NCBI RefSeq assembly: GCF_020379485.1
Contig: NC_063452.1
Location: forward strand, 57,247,338-57,311,337
Reading direction: 5' to 3'
Origin: Brassica napus
Taxonomy: Eukaryota > Streptophyta > Magnoliopsida > Brassicales > Brassicaceae
DNA length: 64,000 nucleotides
Below the pieces are notes generated by a model. It saw nothing but the letters and a program-made list of their open reading frames with translations. It searched no databases and was not told the DNA's origin. The position numbers were made by a program, and so were the translations under genes. This document shows positions 34,353 through 46,372 of the stretch, in pieces. Numbering within the stretch: position 1 is the stretch's first letter; each line of letters begins with the position of its first letter.

Positions 34353-37300
34353 TTAGAAGATGGATTTGGTGAGTTTTGGTCGCGGTTTTATGATGATGCT
34401 TTCATATGGCTTAGCTTGCTCAACTTGGACGTAATCCCTTGTTTTCAAAACCTGCAAAGAAAGAAGACAGATTCAACAAAGATAACCAAGTTTATGAAGA
34501 ATATGACCAGAAGACTAGACATGTTTATCTCTAGAGAATATATCAGAGCTTTTTTTCTCATTTAGGGTCTCATACTCTCATGTAATGGACATACCAGTGT
34601 TTCGAAAAACATTCTTGATGCTTCTTTACGGGTCTTCCCAGCTAAAAGTTTGTCTGCTACAATAACATTCTTCCCATTCTCGGCTTCTTTATCAAATATC
34701 GTCTGAAGATACTTCGCCACAGCCCTATAAAGAAAGAGAATAATATTCTTTCAGGCCTGTCATGTATCTCGCATGATAGAAAGCTTATGGATTGTGGGGG
34801 AAAAATCATCAAATCTACAGACCTGGTACGAGAAGACCATCCACTGTTCTCTAGAAGACGAGCTTCATCACCCTCTTCCACACCATCGTCCTCGTGATCT
34901 TCATCTACTTCATCATCATCCATGTTCAAAAATCCTGAAGACAGAGTAAAATAAACTATAAGCAGAACCATCCAAGAGTTTCAGCTTGTTTAAACCAGAG
35001 TGTTAGTCGCATTCATCAAACCGAGGGATACAGAAGATTCAGATAAAACTAAACAAAAAACTAGAAAAGGTTTAGAACCTGTGTCATGTGCAACTTCCAT
35101 GATATCCATTTCCTACAGCAAAAGAAGACTTTAGAGGCATGTCTTCTTAACTTGAATAAGGATATGAAGGCCACAAAAGAAACTTACATCATTATCTCTC
35201 ATAAGACCATAAGTAGGTTCCCCATCTGGTGCACTTTGCATATAAGCCTCCTCAGTAAAAATCTCATTGTATCTATCAGACTCTATCTCAGGAATCACTC
35301 CATCATTATTTTCTTCCACAAGAGGTTCCTTGCAATTTTTTTCCGAAGCTAGATTACTAGAACCACCAGCTTCTTCAACAATTGTGTTATCGCATGGAGT
35401 CTGGTCGTCTATCCCAGTCTCAATAACTTCAGCCGAGGCATCATCCGTCTTCTTATCTTCATCTTCAACTTTCAAGTCTGTCTCATTGAGAGTGGTGTTG
35501 TTATCTACATCGCCTTCAGCAATTTCTATAACAACATCACAAACATCTTGACCGCCTAGGCCTCCATCATGGTTTTCAAGGTATCCTTCCACCTGTAAAT
35601 CCTCTACACGATCGATTTTGTCTTCAGATGGCATTTCACTGATCTCTTCATTCACTACATGATTTGCTTCGTCACCAGCTACATTGCTTTCATTTAAAGC
35701 TTCCAAGTCACATATATTCTCACCAAGCTCGTTATCTTTTTTTCCTTCTTCATCTTGGTCTACAATTTGTTGGTCTTGTGGCTGAGTATGAGCCTCAGCA
35801 GGTTGCTCCTCAGAATCATTTGGGTGTGTTTGAGGAGCAGACCTTTCCTCAGCGTCTTTTTCTTCCACAGCCCTAACTGAGCATTCATTACCTTCCACCA
35901 CTTCAACAGAAGCATGGCCGTCATCCTCCTTGATTACTGTGATTCCTCTTAGATCATACGGCTCATTGTGCAGAGATACTAATTCCACTGACATACCTGC
36001 AAAATCATTGAAAAAAAATATATATTACCTGTGTGGCAGCAGTTTAGAAGTTTGTATAGAATAGTGAACTTACCAGTGAATATTGGCTCCTTAAAAAGCC
36101 CATCCTCCTCCAAAGCCTGTCTTTGAAGCATCAAGATTTCAGGGATGGTGCAAGGTGCCTTCTTACGCACACGGCGTATACCTTCCGTGTTTGTCAGCTG
36201 TTCCCGTATAAGGCTAAATAGAAAAAAAAAAAGTAGGCACGATCAGAATAGGTAAGAACACAAGTAAAAAAACAGAGACAAAGTCGAGAAAAAAAAACTA
36301 CTCCAAGTTAATTACAAGTGTGAGACATAAAAGAAGACTTCTATTTCTAAAACAGTGAACTAAAATTCAGCATCCAGTTTTTTTTTTTCGCTCAACAAAA
36401 TCAACATTCATATAACTTTGCTATTAACAGTAGCCGCCTTGCAATCTAAGTGCAAAGCAGGGTGAATTTAAAACAACTAAACAAGGAAGAAATAAATAAA
36501 AGCTATGTCATAAAAAAAAGGTCAGTTAGGTAAACATACTCGCCATGCAAGACCATAGGGTCATCCATTAGAACCTTCCTCTTTGTGGTAGTAGAACGAG
36601 GAGCAGACTTTAACCGTTTTGTAGTTGCTACTTCAAGCACAGGTGTAGACCTCATCTTCAGAAAAGATGACTTTCCAACTGAAAAAAAAAAGAGTAAATG
36701 ATCATGGAATTAGAAAGTTAACTCAGAAGGGATTAGCTAACATCAAAACCTCAAAAACCATTTTTGCCATCCTCATATAAGCAAGAATCATAGATGTATA
36801 GAACAACAGACATAGCAACAACAAAAACTGATACCTAAGATAGAAGACAACAAGTCGTCGTCATCAGGAACAGAATTTGCAGTTCTCTTGGACTGAATCA
36901 ATCCAACTGACTCAACAGAGTTCAAACTCTCTGCAGTTAGTGTGCTTTCTGTAAAAGTGCGTTTCTTCCCAGTAATGTTATTATTTCCTGCGTCCCCGTT
37001 ACATGTGCCAGTGTCTTCTTTATCTGGTGTTGATTCAAGTTCAACCATACAACCATTTTCGTCCCCCAGACCGTTAGGTGCAGCTAATACCTTCTCAGGT
37101 GCAGGCAAATCAGTATCAGCCGATCCAGTCAGATCTCCCAACCCTTCATCAGTTGCCCGTGCGTTGTTCAGCTGCTCATCTACTTGTAAACTAGAATCTG
37201 TTTCCTGATTGACCTCAGTGGTAATGGCAAAATGATCTGACAGAAACAATTAAAAAAATTATAAGAATAAGGCAAGCACTATGACTTTGCATTAGGTTAG

Positions 37301-39905
37301 ATGCATTTTATTTGACGAACCTTGGTTCTCTTCTCCAGGATCTTTTGGTTCTTGAGTTAAACAATGCTCAGCATTACTCATCGTAGGCTCTCCAGGGGAC
37401 TCAACTGAAGGAACAGCATCTGACTTATCTGTTATGACATTGGTTCCTGACTCAGTGATTACTTGACCAGGATTCTCCATTTCATTGGTGATGTGAGAAA
37501 CACATGGCGATGTAACATGCACATGCTCTGTCCTCTCCTCCTGTGGCTCGTTTTGTGCGTCGATAGTTTCATTTATCAACGACTTATCCACCTCCATGGG
37601 AGCAACTGCTGATTCTCCGGCAGGATATTCAGAGGGCTCATTAGCATCCGGCTCTCCAGAGGCCTTCCTAACTTCTTCTGCGTTCGGATCCTCTACCTCC
37701 ATGTGATCATCGCATGCCAGCTGATCTCTGACACTAGACAAGTTTGGCACCTCAACTAGTCCAGGGGTTTGAGGAGCTTGAGCATCTTCCATGAACTCAT
37801 CACCCACTACAAGATCTTCAACCTATCAAAGTGAGAGATTCATAAGTTATAAAAAAAAATCAAATTTACAACATATCCTAGCAGAAAATTAACCGATAAG
37901 TCTGTTGAAATATAAATTGCTACGCACCTGCTCTTGATTGAAATCTCTGGGCATTGCATCAGAAACTTCTACCATTTCGTCCTTTATCTCTGGTGTAGCC
38001 GCATCCGGATATGCATTGTGATCATTGCTACCAACAAATAAAATATCAACGAAAGTTAAAAAATATGATTGGTGATGTTTACATTCAAAGTATACACCAA
38101 AGGTCTACATCTATGAAGGACAAGACACGTAGAAGTACGTTTCTAGTTCACAAGGCTTCTTTATCAATCAGTCAATTCAAGTTTCCCTGTTCTAAAACTT
38201 ATGTGAAGCATTCAGAACTTATGATAACAAGATCCCCCCAAAAAAGATCAAGCCACAACTTTGATTATAAAATCAAGAGAAGCAAATATGCAATAATGCT
38301 ACAAAGTACAGAGTAAAGATTAGGAACAAAAAAACTGACCCTTGAACTGCCTCATCATCGGATCCAAGAAGATCCTTATCCTGGAATACTTCCTGCATAC
38401 AATATAGGGATGAGAAGAGATCCTACCCAAAATAAAATAACAAGAGACGAGAAGTTCTAATTTCAAATATGCAGAACTCTAGAAAAAGATAACACCAACA
38501 TCATCATGAACCTACAACATGGCTGCAACCTGACATTTCAAAATACAAGCGTCTAACCAAACAGTGAGAGAAAGAACCCAAAAGGCTAGAAGCAAATACA
38601 ACAAAATATTCTATGCATTTTTCATCTTACAATATGTTTATCCTATTTATTGTCCCTACTCCCTAGATGACCTGAAAACTATATTTGTTCTGTTCCATCA
38701 AGGAAAAAATACCTCGTCGAGCTCCAAAGCGGTTTGAGCAGTGTCGCCATCACCAAATCGTTCTGGAAAAGTATAAAATGAGTGTTCTTATTTAAGGCAG
38801 AGCTATCAATAAGTAAAGATAAGTCAGCATGAAACAATCACTGACCGTCTAACCCAAATTGAGATGTTGAGAATACAACACCGTCCATGGTATCCTGAAG
38901 GGTGATCTGCTCTCTTGTACTAACATGATGGTCAACGTAATTACTGCAAGACAAGGAAACAAGATCAAACAAGGAAATAGCAACAAAAAAAAAAAACAAC
39001 GAGTGTGAATTTTGAAATTAAGAAGAAACTGACCCCTGAAAGATCTCGTTGTCAGGGAGCTCAAAATCATCAAGATCAAATGTCTCAGGCAACGTAATAG
39101 AGTGGTACGGCGCTGTGGATTCTTCAGGGGGTAGGTCAACCGCAGCAGAGCGAAAAGCTTGCTTAACCTTAAGCAGTGCCTCGCTGCAATCATCAAAGAG
39201 GTAATTGACCTTTTTGGAATAAATACGAACCACACCAAGGAGGAGATGACTAGACAGTCGCAGAGCAATTGGAGCTTCCGGAAAGAGAATAGAATCTGCT
39301 CAGGAGAAAAAGTAGTCAGATTTTAGGAAATACTTTTGATGGGAGCGAGTAGGGTAAAGAGATAACAACAGCATAGCATGGAACTAACTCAACCTTAGAT
39401 GTCTATGACCAACAAAACAAATATATAAGCAAGCGAAATGCACAAGGAATTGACACATATTAAATGAAAACTTTGCATATAAATTAAATGATACATCAAA
39501 TAGTGATCTAACAAATTTATAAACTTAGAGAGTTATGGTCATTCCTTGGCCTTATATCAAGGGCAACTACTATAAGTCTATAAGCGTATATAAGGTTAAT
39601 TAAAGATAAGTGTAGATCATAGATCTGAGGTATAAAACTACAGATTCAAAAGTAAACTGGCAAATCCCAAACATAGAGCTAATCCACAGAGAATGAAACT
39701 ATGCTTCTGCTAACCCTATGAGCAAAGTAGCAACATTAAAGATTGGGCACAAAAGCAAAAAAACAGAAGCAAAGAACTCACCAACGGAGACTCCAATGTC
39801 AGTATCAGCGACCTGATTCTTACGAAGCTTCCTCTCCAAATGGGCCGCGATCCATATCGTCCCAAGTGGTCCTTTCTTTGCTAATATAAACTGCGAATAA
39901 AACAT
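34353..39905 (-). CDS. SYN4: SYN4 / RAD21.3, alpha-kleisin subunit of cohesin
   Basis: 15 coding exons on the minus strand: 39905-39782, 39295-39034, 38943-38846, 38762-38713, 38392-38340, 38027-37928, 37822-37321, 37236-36835, 36678-36540, 36213-36074, 35996-35188, 35112-35079, 34934-34823, 34724-34595, 34451-34353. They total 3054 bases, 1017 residues (Arabidopsis about 1030). The N-terminal Rad21/Rec8 domain is MFYSQFILAKKGPLGTIW plus SSHLLLGVVRIYSKKVNYLFDDC. The long middle is acidic and low in structure (residues about 200-900). The C-terminal winged-helix region ends ARMFFETLVLKTRDYVQVEQ-type (here SRMFFETL). Kleisins close the SMC1-SMC3 ring and hold sister chromatids together. SYN4 is the mitotic paralogue most abundant in dividing tissue, corresponding to At5g16270. 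Acceptor and donor sites agree in phase everywhere. Confidence 0.93.
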
Positions 39906-40954
39906 TCCTCCACCTCAACAAAAGCCCTAAAATTTCGACAACAACAAAGAGAAAAACAACTTGTTAGAATTTACAAATTGAGCTTCAAAAACTAAATATA
40001 CTTCCGACACGATAACAGAATCAGACATCTTTAACCCGAGACACAGAGTATGTAAGAGAAATTCAGAAAGTTTCCAATTTAAGACAACAGAACCCCAAAT
40101 TAGCTCAAATCGATAACAAAGCTTTGAAATTTACACGGAGCAGAGACTCTCAAAGGTCCTAAGACTACTTCACGAGCTTATCATAGTAGAATAAGAGCAA
40201 AAGGGTAGATCAATTACCGTATAATTCACCAATTCCAAGCTCCACAGCTCCTAAACAGAGTCCTCGCGGAAACCCTAATTCGCGGAAACTTCAATAGAAC
40301 ACCCCCAATTCGGTAAAAAAAAAAAAAAAACAGAATCTTTAAGACTAAACTCTTTTGCTGTCGGAGATCAGACACAACAAACAGCGAAACTCGCCCGGAA
40401 AAATAGTAAGTTTTGAGAGGAAATTGCAATAAGTAAAAGTTTCCAACTTTGGATCTTTGGTTCGATTTCTGATTAAAATTTGAGGGATTTGGTTCGGAAA
40501 AGGAACACCAATGACATACGTCGCGCTCCTACTGGTTAAGACACGAGGTGGTCCCACCTATGTTCAGATTTAGTTTTTTGTCAACTAACCTTCAATTAAA
40601 AACTTTTTTCTTTCTTTCAAAACATTTGAGCTGGGCGGTTCCTTCTCCTATTTGCGGGAAATATGAAAAAATTTCTGAAATTTTTTGTATGAAATTATAA
40701 ACCGGGTATACGAAGTAAACCGATCTGCTTCAATGATTGACATCAGAAACTTGAGTTTCCCCGAGATGGCAAACTTTAATGTAATTTTTATTTTCATATA
40801 TCAATAGGGGCATATTTGTTTTACTCCCTCAAGAAAGAGTTAGTTTTCAACAACAAAAAAAATGAAAAACATATGGTTATACTTCAAACTTCTCAACAAC
40901 TAACATGATGTATTCTACAAAAGAGCTTTTAGATTTATTGTGATTTTGTTTCTT
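39906..40954. other. SYN4 leader and promoter; ELF9 3' UTR
   Basis: To about 40260 lies the probable SYN4 5' UTR, perhaps with a leader intron. 40300-40560 looks like promoter (GGTGGTCCCACC, CGCGC). From about 40850 the ELF9 3' UTR begins. No other gene is supported. Confidence 0.55.
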
Positions 40955-43900
40955 CTATTCAGCTTCGAGCTCAGCTGCAAACTGATCTAACCGTTCGGCT
41001 TCCGCATCAAAGTCACGAACCGCAGCGTGGTTCACTGATCCATCGTCAAGGCTCGCATGTATCTGTCTCTTTGCATACCTGCATAAACACAACAGCCGCA
41101 TAAGCTAAACATATCACAACATTGGTAATGGTGGCATATTAAGCTGAAATGACCAAGGGAGAATCTGTACCAGCGACCGTTCATTGCATCTATACATTTC
41201 TGAGCATCTTTACGATCCTTAAATCTTATGAGAACAACACCCTGTGGATGAAGCTCACACACCTGTACAAGAAAGATGTCAATTGATTAAACAATCTTAA
41301 CTTTCAACAAATACAGTATTAGAATAACACAAGCTTAAGCAAAAAAAAAAAAAAGACACAACATATAATAACCTTCACTGAATCAAACGGTCCATGCTTC
41401 ATACTTTCTTCTTTCACGTCTTCCTCTACCTCGGCACACAGATTCTCATCAGCCTACAAGCAAAGACAAAAACAAACGCTCAAGATATATCAGGTGTTTA
41501 ACATTCTATCGTATCAACGTAGTGGACAAGGCCCTACTCTCATCTCCGCTGGACTGAACATGTGGCGCAGAACAACAGTTCCAGGTATTGCGATCTTAGC
41601 ATCATCTCTACCACCTATGCCAAGAAAAGAGAGACCAAGCGCCATCACAATAAATATAAATCCAGTTAGAAAAACTCCAACATCAAGAACTAAAATGGCC
41701 ACCTTTTTTATGCTAATATCAACTATGATTACCAGACAGACAAATAGAGAATATCGACATGACTATGTTCCCTTCTAATCTACATCGACTTTCTAAACCC
41801 CCCCCTTCTGTTTTAATTGTCAATGAAAGGTTGCCTTCCAAAAACGATAAGTTTTTAGTGCCAGTCCTTTCGCTAGCGAGTTCCATAAAGAGTTAGTAAA
41901 GGATAGAGAAATATATATATATGAATCTCTAGCATCTCACATCTTCCTTTAATATGTGACTTCCTAGAGAAAAAGGTAGGTTGCCAGTATACAGAAGCGG
42001 AAACATACCCCATCCAAGCAACTTTTGCTCGACCTTTTTAAGCTTTTTCTTCTTCTTGTTATCGGTTTGCTTCGTTATAAATCTCTCCCCTGAGTGAAAA
42101 TAGAAACAGGCAATAAGAACCAAAGCCAAAATATTGTACAAAACAAAGCCACGGATAGGGAAAAGCTAATGTCTATACAACTAAAGTGTAATGGTATTCA
42201 CCTTTCTGCTCGAATTTGGCTCGAGAAACTGACATGAGGAGCTTGTCAGCTGGACGTAAAGGAGCCCCGTCTAAGATTTGAATTGCAAGATCCACTGAGG
42301 GCTCCTGATGAAAACAAAAACAGATAGCATGAAGAGACAAAGTCTAAGAATCAGAACCTTATAAATACCCGGAGGGAAGAACTTTAGGTATTATCATTAC
42401 CTTCATATACGTGATAAGAGCATCGCCTTTTAATTCTCCTGTCGCCTTGTCACTGTAAAGCTTTATGCGAGGCTTGCCAGTGTCATCCTGCGATGTTTAC
42501 CAGATCTACATTGTCAAGGAAAACTTCCACAAGACTCCAAAATAACACAGAAAAAAAATCACAAGATAGTGGGATTTACCTCCTTAATAATGCCGCATTT
42601 AGAAAAAACTTCAACTACCTGTAATTGATGTCGCTACTTTAAGTCCGTTTTAAAGTATTAGGATATTCATAATAATAGAAAAAGCAATGACCACAACTTA
42701 CTTCCTCGATTGTGACATCCTTGGGCAACCCGGTAACGTAGATATGTGGGTTTACTTTCAGCTCAAACCACGCTTCTGGAGGCTTGTTTGCTTCCTGGAA
42801 ATTAATTTGAAACTTAGAATATTTGCAGAAATTTTCATGAAGAAATGCGACTATATTTATTTGATCCATCATTAGTAAGTATGACGAAATGAAAGTAAAA
42901 GTAATTTGCTAGTTCTAATATAACTTCGATGTCCAACAACTATGTACATATTGGCCAACAAAAAGTTTTTCTTTCCCTCTACGATGTACATATTGGTCAA
43001 AAAGTAATCATCCATTACCATTTAGAAAAGTCAAGATTCCTTAATCAAGAAATCGGAAGTACCATGCATGACCTTAAGAAAGAGATACGGTGATAAACGA
43101 AACAGAGAAGAAGACAAAAGACAATAACAAATACCTTCTTTTCGGTTTCTTCTTCTTCTGGCAGCTTCCTCTTGCCATTATTGTTTATTTCCGCGGTCTG
43201 ATCAGAGCCATCTTCTTCTTTTTTACTAGCCACATCATCCTTAGAAACATCCTCCTTATCAACAGAAGTATCAAGAACGTTTATAGTTGGAATTACTTCG
43301 TCTTCCTCAGCAAAGGTCATCTCTTCGAGTCCATACGGATCAACACTACCTACTGGATCGTTCTGCGATAAAAAAGCATGAGCAATTGAAAATATTAATG
43401 ATATTTAACTCGTCCTAAAGTGCGCAACATGAATAACCCAAAACAAGTAAAGGTAAAATAGTTCGACGAATTCCTGATATTCAATCTTGATAAAGCAAGC
43501 AAAAATATGAGAGAAAATCATAGCAAATAAGCAATCTTTCGGATATGGCTAAGCCACGACCCACCAACAAAATTAGACATGTTAACGATTCCAATCATTA
43601 CTTGAAAGCACTGGTGGGTAACCTGAAATCCCATTTCACTAGCAAAAACTGGGAAAAAACGAAAAGCATTACCTGAGGAGCCCATGCTCTAAGAGCTTTG
43701 TCCCATTTATATCTAGTTCCATCATCATCAGTGAACTCATCTTCCCCCTCGGGTGGTGAAGAAGGTCTGTCTTGATCATCTTTCAACCTTTCAGCGTCCG
43801 CCTCTGCTTCTTTAATCTCTCTCTGCCATTTCTCAAACTCATCCTCAGTAGACGCTGCGGAAACAACATGATGTGGTAAGTTCTACCCTCACTTTGCAAC

Positions 43901-44773
43901 TCATAATACTGAAGTGTTCATTTCTGTCTAGATAACTAACCAGTATTACTTTGCTTCTCTTGGTTGGTTCTTGCACCATATCCATTCATCAACCCCGGTG
44001 CACCTGGTAAGACACCCTATAGTAAGTGCCATAAAGCCAAGAGACAAAACTATGCTAGAAAAAAAAAAACCCGATAACTTAGGGATATTACCTCCAGCTG
44101 AATGGTCAACTTCAGCTCCAGAGATCCTTGACATCAACTCAGTGACAGCAGAAAGAGGCTGCCATTCGCTTCTTCCTTCAGCCCAGACCAGAGTAGTTTC
44201 CTGTAGGTAACCGTTCTTGAAATGGTCTGCCCATTCAAAGCAAAGTAAAGCGCTTTAATAGCTTATAACAGAAACAGGCACAGATACATCAAGGAACTTA
44301 ATAACACGGAACACTTACCACACAGCTCCAGGAAGGTATATGGACCCAGGCTTTCTTGGTTTCCACCAAGAATGTACCAACCAACATCAGTAGCGTCTAT
44401 TTTCACATGTTACAAAACAATCCATCAGTAAACCCCCAGAGAAACATATTAACAGTTCCATCATTCCTAGTGATTTACTGGAACCAAGTTAATACACATA
44501 CTCTATTGCCTCATAAGCTAGACTACACACAGCATGATTTGTTTATCCCCAAGATGAGCTTTTGCTCTGTTTTCAGTTTCTTAATGTCCTTAAACAACTT
44601 CTCTTCACACCATATTATAAACCGGATCATCACAAACCCTAGGATTAATCTCCTCCCAAACCCTAGGATCAATCTCCTCCTCGCAAAAAATTTTTGAGGA
44701 CGAGAGCGAGAGAAGGAAGAGGGTTTTCACCTGTCCACGATTGAGAACCCTGTAGCTTATCGGAGCCGGACAT
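40955..44773 (-). CDS. ELF9: ELF9, Tat-SF1-like RNA-binding protein
   Basis: 15 exons on the minus strand: 44773-44731, 44396-44319, 44226-44092, 44003-43941, 43854-43673, 43362-43135, 42794-42702, 42618-42580, 42487-42401, 42304-42202, 42089-42009, 41614-41538, 41453-41373, 41262-41171, 41078-40955. They give 501 residues with phase kept throughout. The start is [14 protein letters not shown]. Residues about 15-70 resemble a GYF-like fold ([34 protein letters not shown]). The first RRM begins [16 protein letters not shown]; the second is a U2AF-homology-type RRM with RHMFSPAEM and [25 protein letters not shown]. This is the Tat-SF1/Cus2 architecture of U2 snRNP-linked factors. Arabidopsis ELF9 represses flowering by lowering SOC1 transcript through an NMD-linked route. 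Intron 1 holds a 24-bp tandem repeat (44634-44681). Confidence 0.92.
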
Positions 44774-44849
44774 TGTTATTTCTCTCGCTAACCTTCGCAA
44801 AATCACGAACGCTAAGAACCAAAACCGACTTCAAGAGTGGCGCTTTTGA

Positions 44850-45115
44850 GAGACGACGACGACAAATCAGACGAAGATGAAGACGGTAGAAGACCCTGAT
44901 CCTGTTTGGATACAGAGAAACTCTTATCCTTGTATCGGATTAACATGAACCTATCCCACAGCCCAATGTGCCGACTACTTAAACCCATTGGGCCTTTGAG
45001 AGAGACGACGGAAAATGAGAGGAAGACGGTGGAAAACACTTACCTAGTTTGGATACAGAGAAACTCTTATCCTTATATCGGATAAACATGAACCCATCCA
45101 CATGCTAATGGGCCC
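44850..45115. repeat. 143-bp tandem duplication in the ELF9/At5g16250 divergent promoter
   Basis: tttggatacagagaaactct starts at 44905 and again at 45048. Flanking gagacgacg, gaagacggt, ATATCGGAT/GTATCGGAT and catgaacc phrases also repeat with the same spacing. It lies just upstream of the ELF9 start codon. Confidence 0.85.
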
Positions 45116-45330
45116 ACCTTGTTTAATCTTTCTACCGATGGGCCCACGTTAATAATAATAAAAAATTAGAAAACTAGCCGTTCGAGGATTCAACAACGGT
45201 CATATTTAGAAACTAGACCGTTTCAAGTCTCTCTACATAAACACACTCCTCACGCTCATCACTCTCTTCTTCATCATCAAAGAACACAAGCCCACTTCTC
45301 AAAATCCAAACTTTCGATAAACTCTAAACC
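45100..45330 (+). promoter_or_regulatory. Promoter with three MSA-type cores and two site II motifs
   Basis: TGGGCCCA occurs at 45109-45116 and 45139-45146 (site II/TCP-type). AACGG cores, the centre of the mitosis-specific activator element bound by MYB3R factors, occur at 45195-45199 on plus and as CCGTT at 45178-45182 and 45218-45222. Two of them share the context CTAG(A)CCGTT. They lie 109-153 bases upstream of the At5g16250-like start. G2/M expression is inferred. Confidence 0.55.
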
Positions 45331-45885
45331 ATGGGTTTGATTCCATCTCAATCAGTAGAAGATTCACACTACTACACCCACAAGATCTTCCTCTTCTCCA
45401 ACTACATCCTCCTCGGAGCCGCCACGAGCTGCATCTTCCTCACCCTCTCTCTCCGCCTCATCCCCTCCATCTGCGGCTTCCTCCTCATCCTCCTCCACAC
45501 AACCACCATCGCCGCCGCCGTCTCCGGCTGCACCGCCGCTTCCTGCGGGAGGAACCGGTGGTACGCCGCTCACATGGTCGCCACCGTGCTCACGGCTATC
45601 TTCCAGGGCTCCGTCTCCGTTCTCATCTTCACCAACACGGCCAACTTCCTCGGGAGCCTCAAGTCGTATGTCCGTGAGGAAGACGCCGCGGTGATCTTGA
45701 AGCTCGGCGGCGGGCTCTGCGTTGTGATCTTTTGTCTTGATTGGGTTGTGTTGGTATTGGCTTTCTTCTTGAAGTATTACGCTTATGTCGAGGGTGGTGA
45801 TAGAAGTGTTGTTGCGGTGAAGAGGAGTGGTAAGGTGCAGAGTGATGAGAATCCTAAGGATTGGCCATGGCCTTTCCAAGTTTGA
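45331..45885 (+). CDS. Four-helix membrane protein, At5g16250-like
   Basis: An intronless ORF of 184 residues starts MGLIPSQSVEDSHYYTHK. Four hydrophobic segments are visible at about residues 20-42, 46-66, 78-103 and 122-148, then a polar tail ending DWPWPFQV. The cysteine-bearing loop SGCTAASCGRNRW lies between segments 2 and 3. The family is plant-specific and, as far as I know, without an assigned biochemical function. The gene body is GC-rich compared with its surroundings. It is divergent from ELF9 with 557 bases between start codons. Its promoter carries MSA-type and site II motifs, so expression in dividing cells is likely (inference). The long minus-strand ORF across the same bases is a shadow. 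Confidence 0.88.
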   Translation: MGLIPSQSVEDSHYYTHKIFLFSNYILLGAATSCIFLTLSLRLIPSICGFLLILLHTTTIAAAVSGCTAASCGRNRWYAAHMVATVLTAIFQGSVSVLIFTNTANFLGSLKSYVREEDAAVILKLGGGLCVVIFCLDWVVLVLAFFLKYYAYVEGGDRSVVAVKRSGKVQSDENPKDWPWPFQV

Positions 45886-46372
45886 AGTTACTGTCTTTGT
45901 CTTGTCTTCTTGTGTTGTTGAGAGCTATTATCAGTATCAAATTGTTGGTTTTTGATCTGTGTTCTGTCGGTGGTATTGTGATTTGTTCATTTGTTGTTTG
46001 TATCTGTCATTGTTGGCAATGATTGACTACATATATATAATATGTGTTTCGTTCCTATGGTTTGTTTCTTTAAATTACTCATTTTTTTTATAATTAAGAA
46101 ACTTGTAACAATCTCTACGAAAACACAATGCAAATAATTTTAAAAATTACAACTTGTAGGAATTTTGAGAGAGAAACATTGAGGAAGTGGATACAACAAT
46201 ACTAGAAGTCTAGAACAAATGGAGTATCTGAAACAAATAAATAGAAAAAGTGATCCAAAAACAAGGCTAAAACACATACTTTTTATCTAACATATCTTCC
46301 AATACAAAACATACTTTCTGAACCTCCTTATCATGGTGATGGTGAAGAGATTGTTGCATCATGATAATTCTT
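45886..46372. other. Convergent 3' region
   Basis: 3' UTRs of the membrane-protein gene and the desaturase. A TATATATAATATG polyadenylation-like region is at about 46030. Nothing else is seen. Confidence 0.6.

Noticed and set aside
45364..45879. 171-residue minus-strand ORF opposite the membrane protein
   Set aside because: Shadow of a GC-rich real gene; acidic low-complexity product, no homologue recognised.
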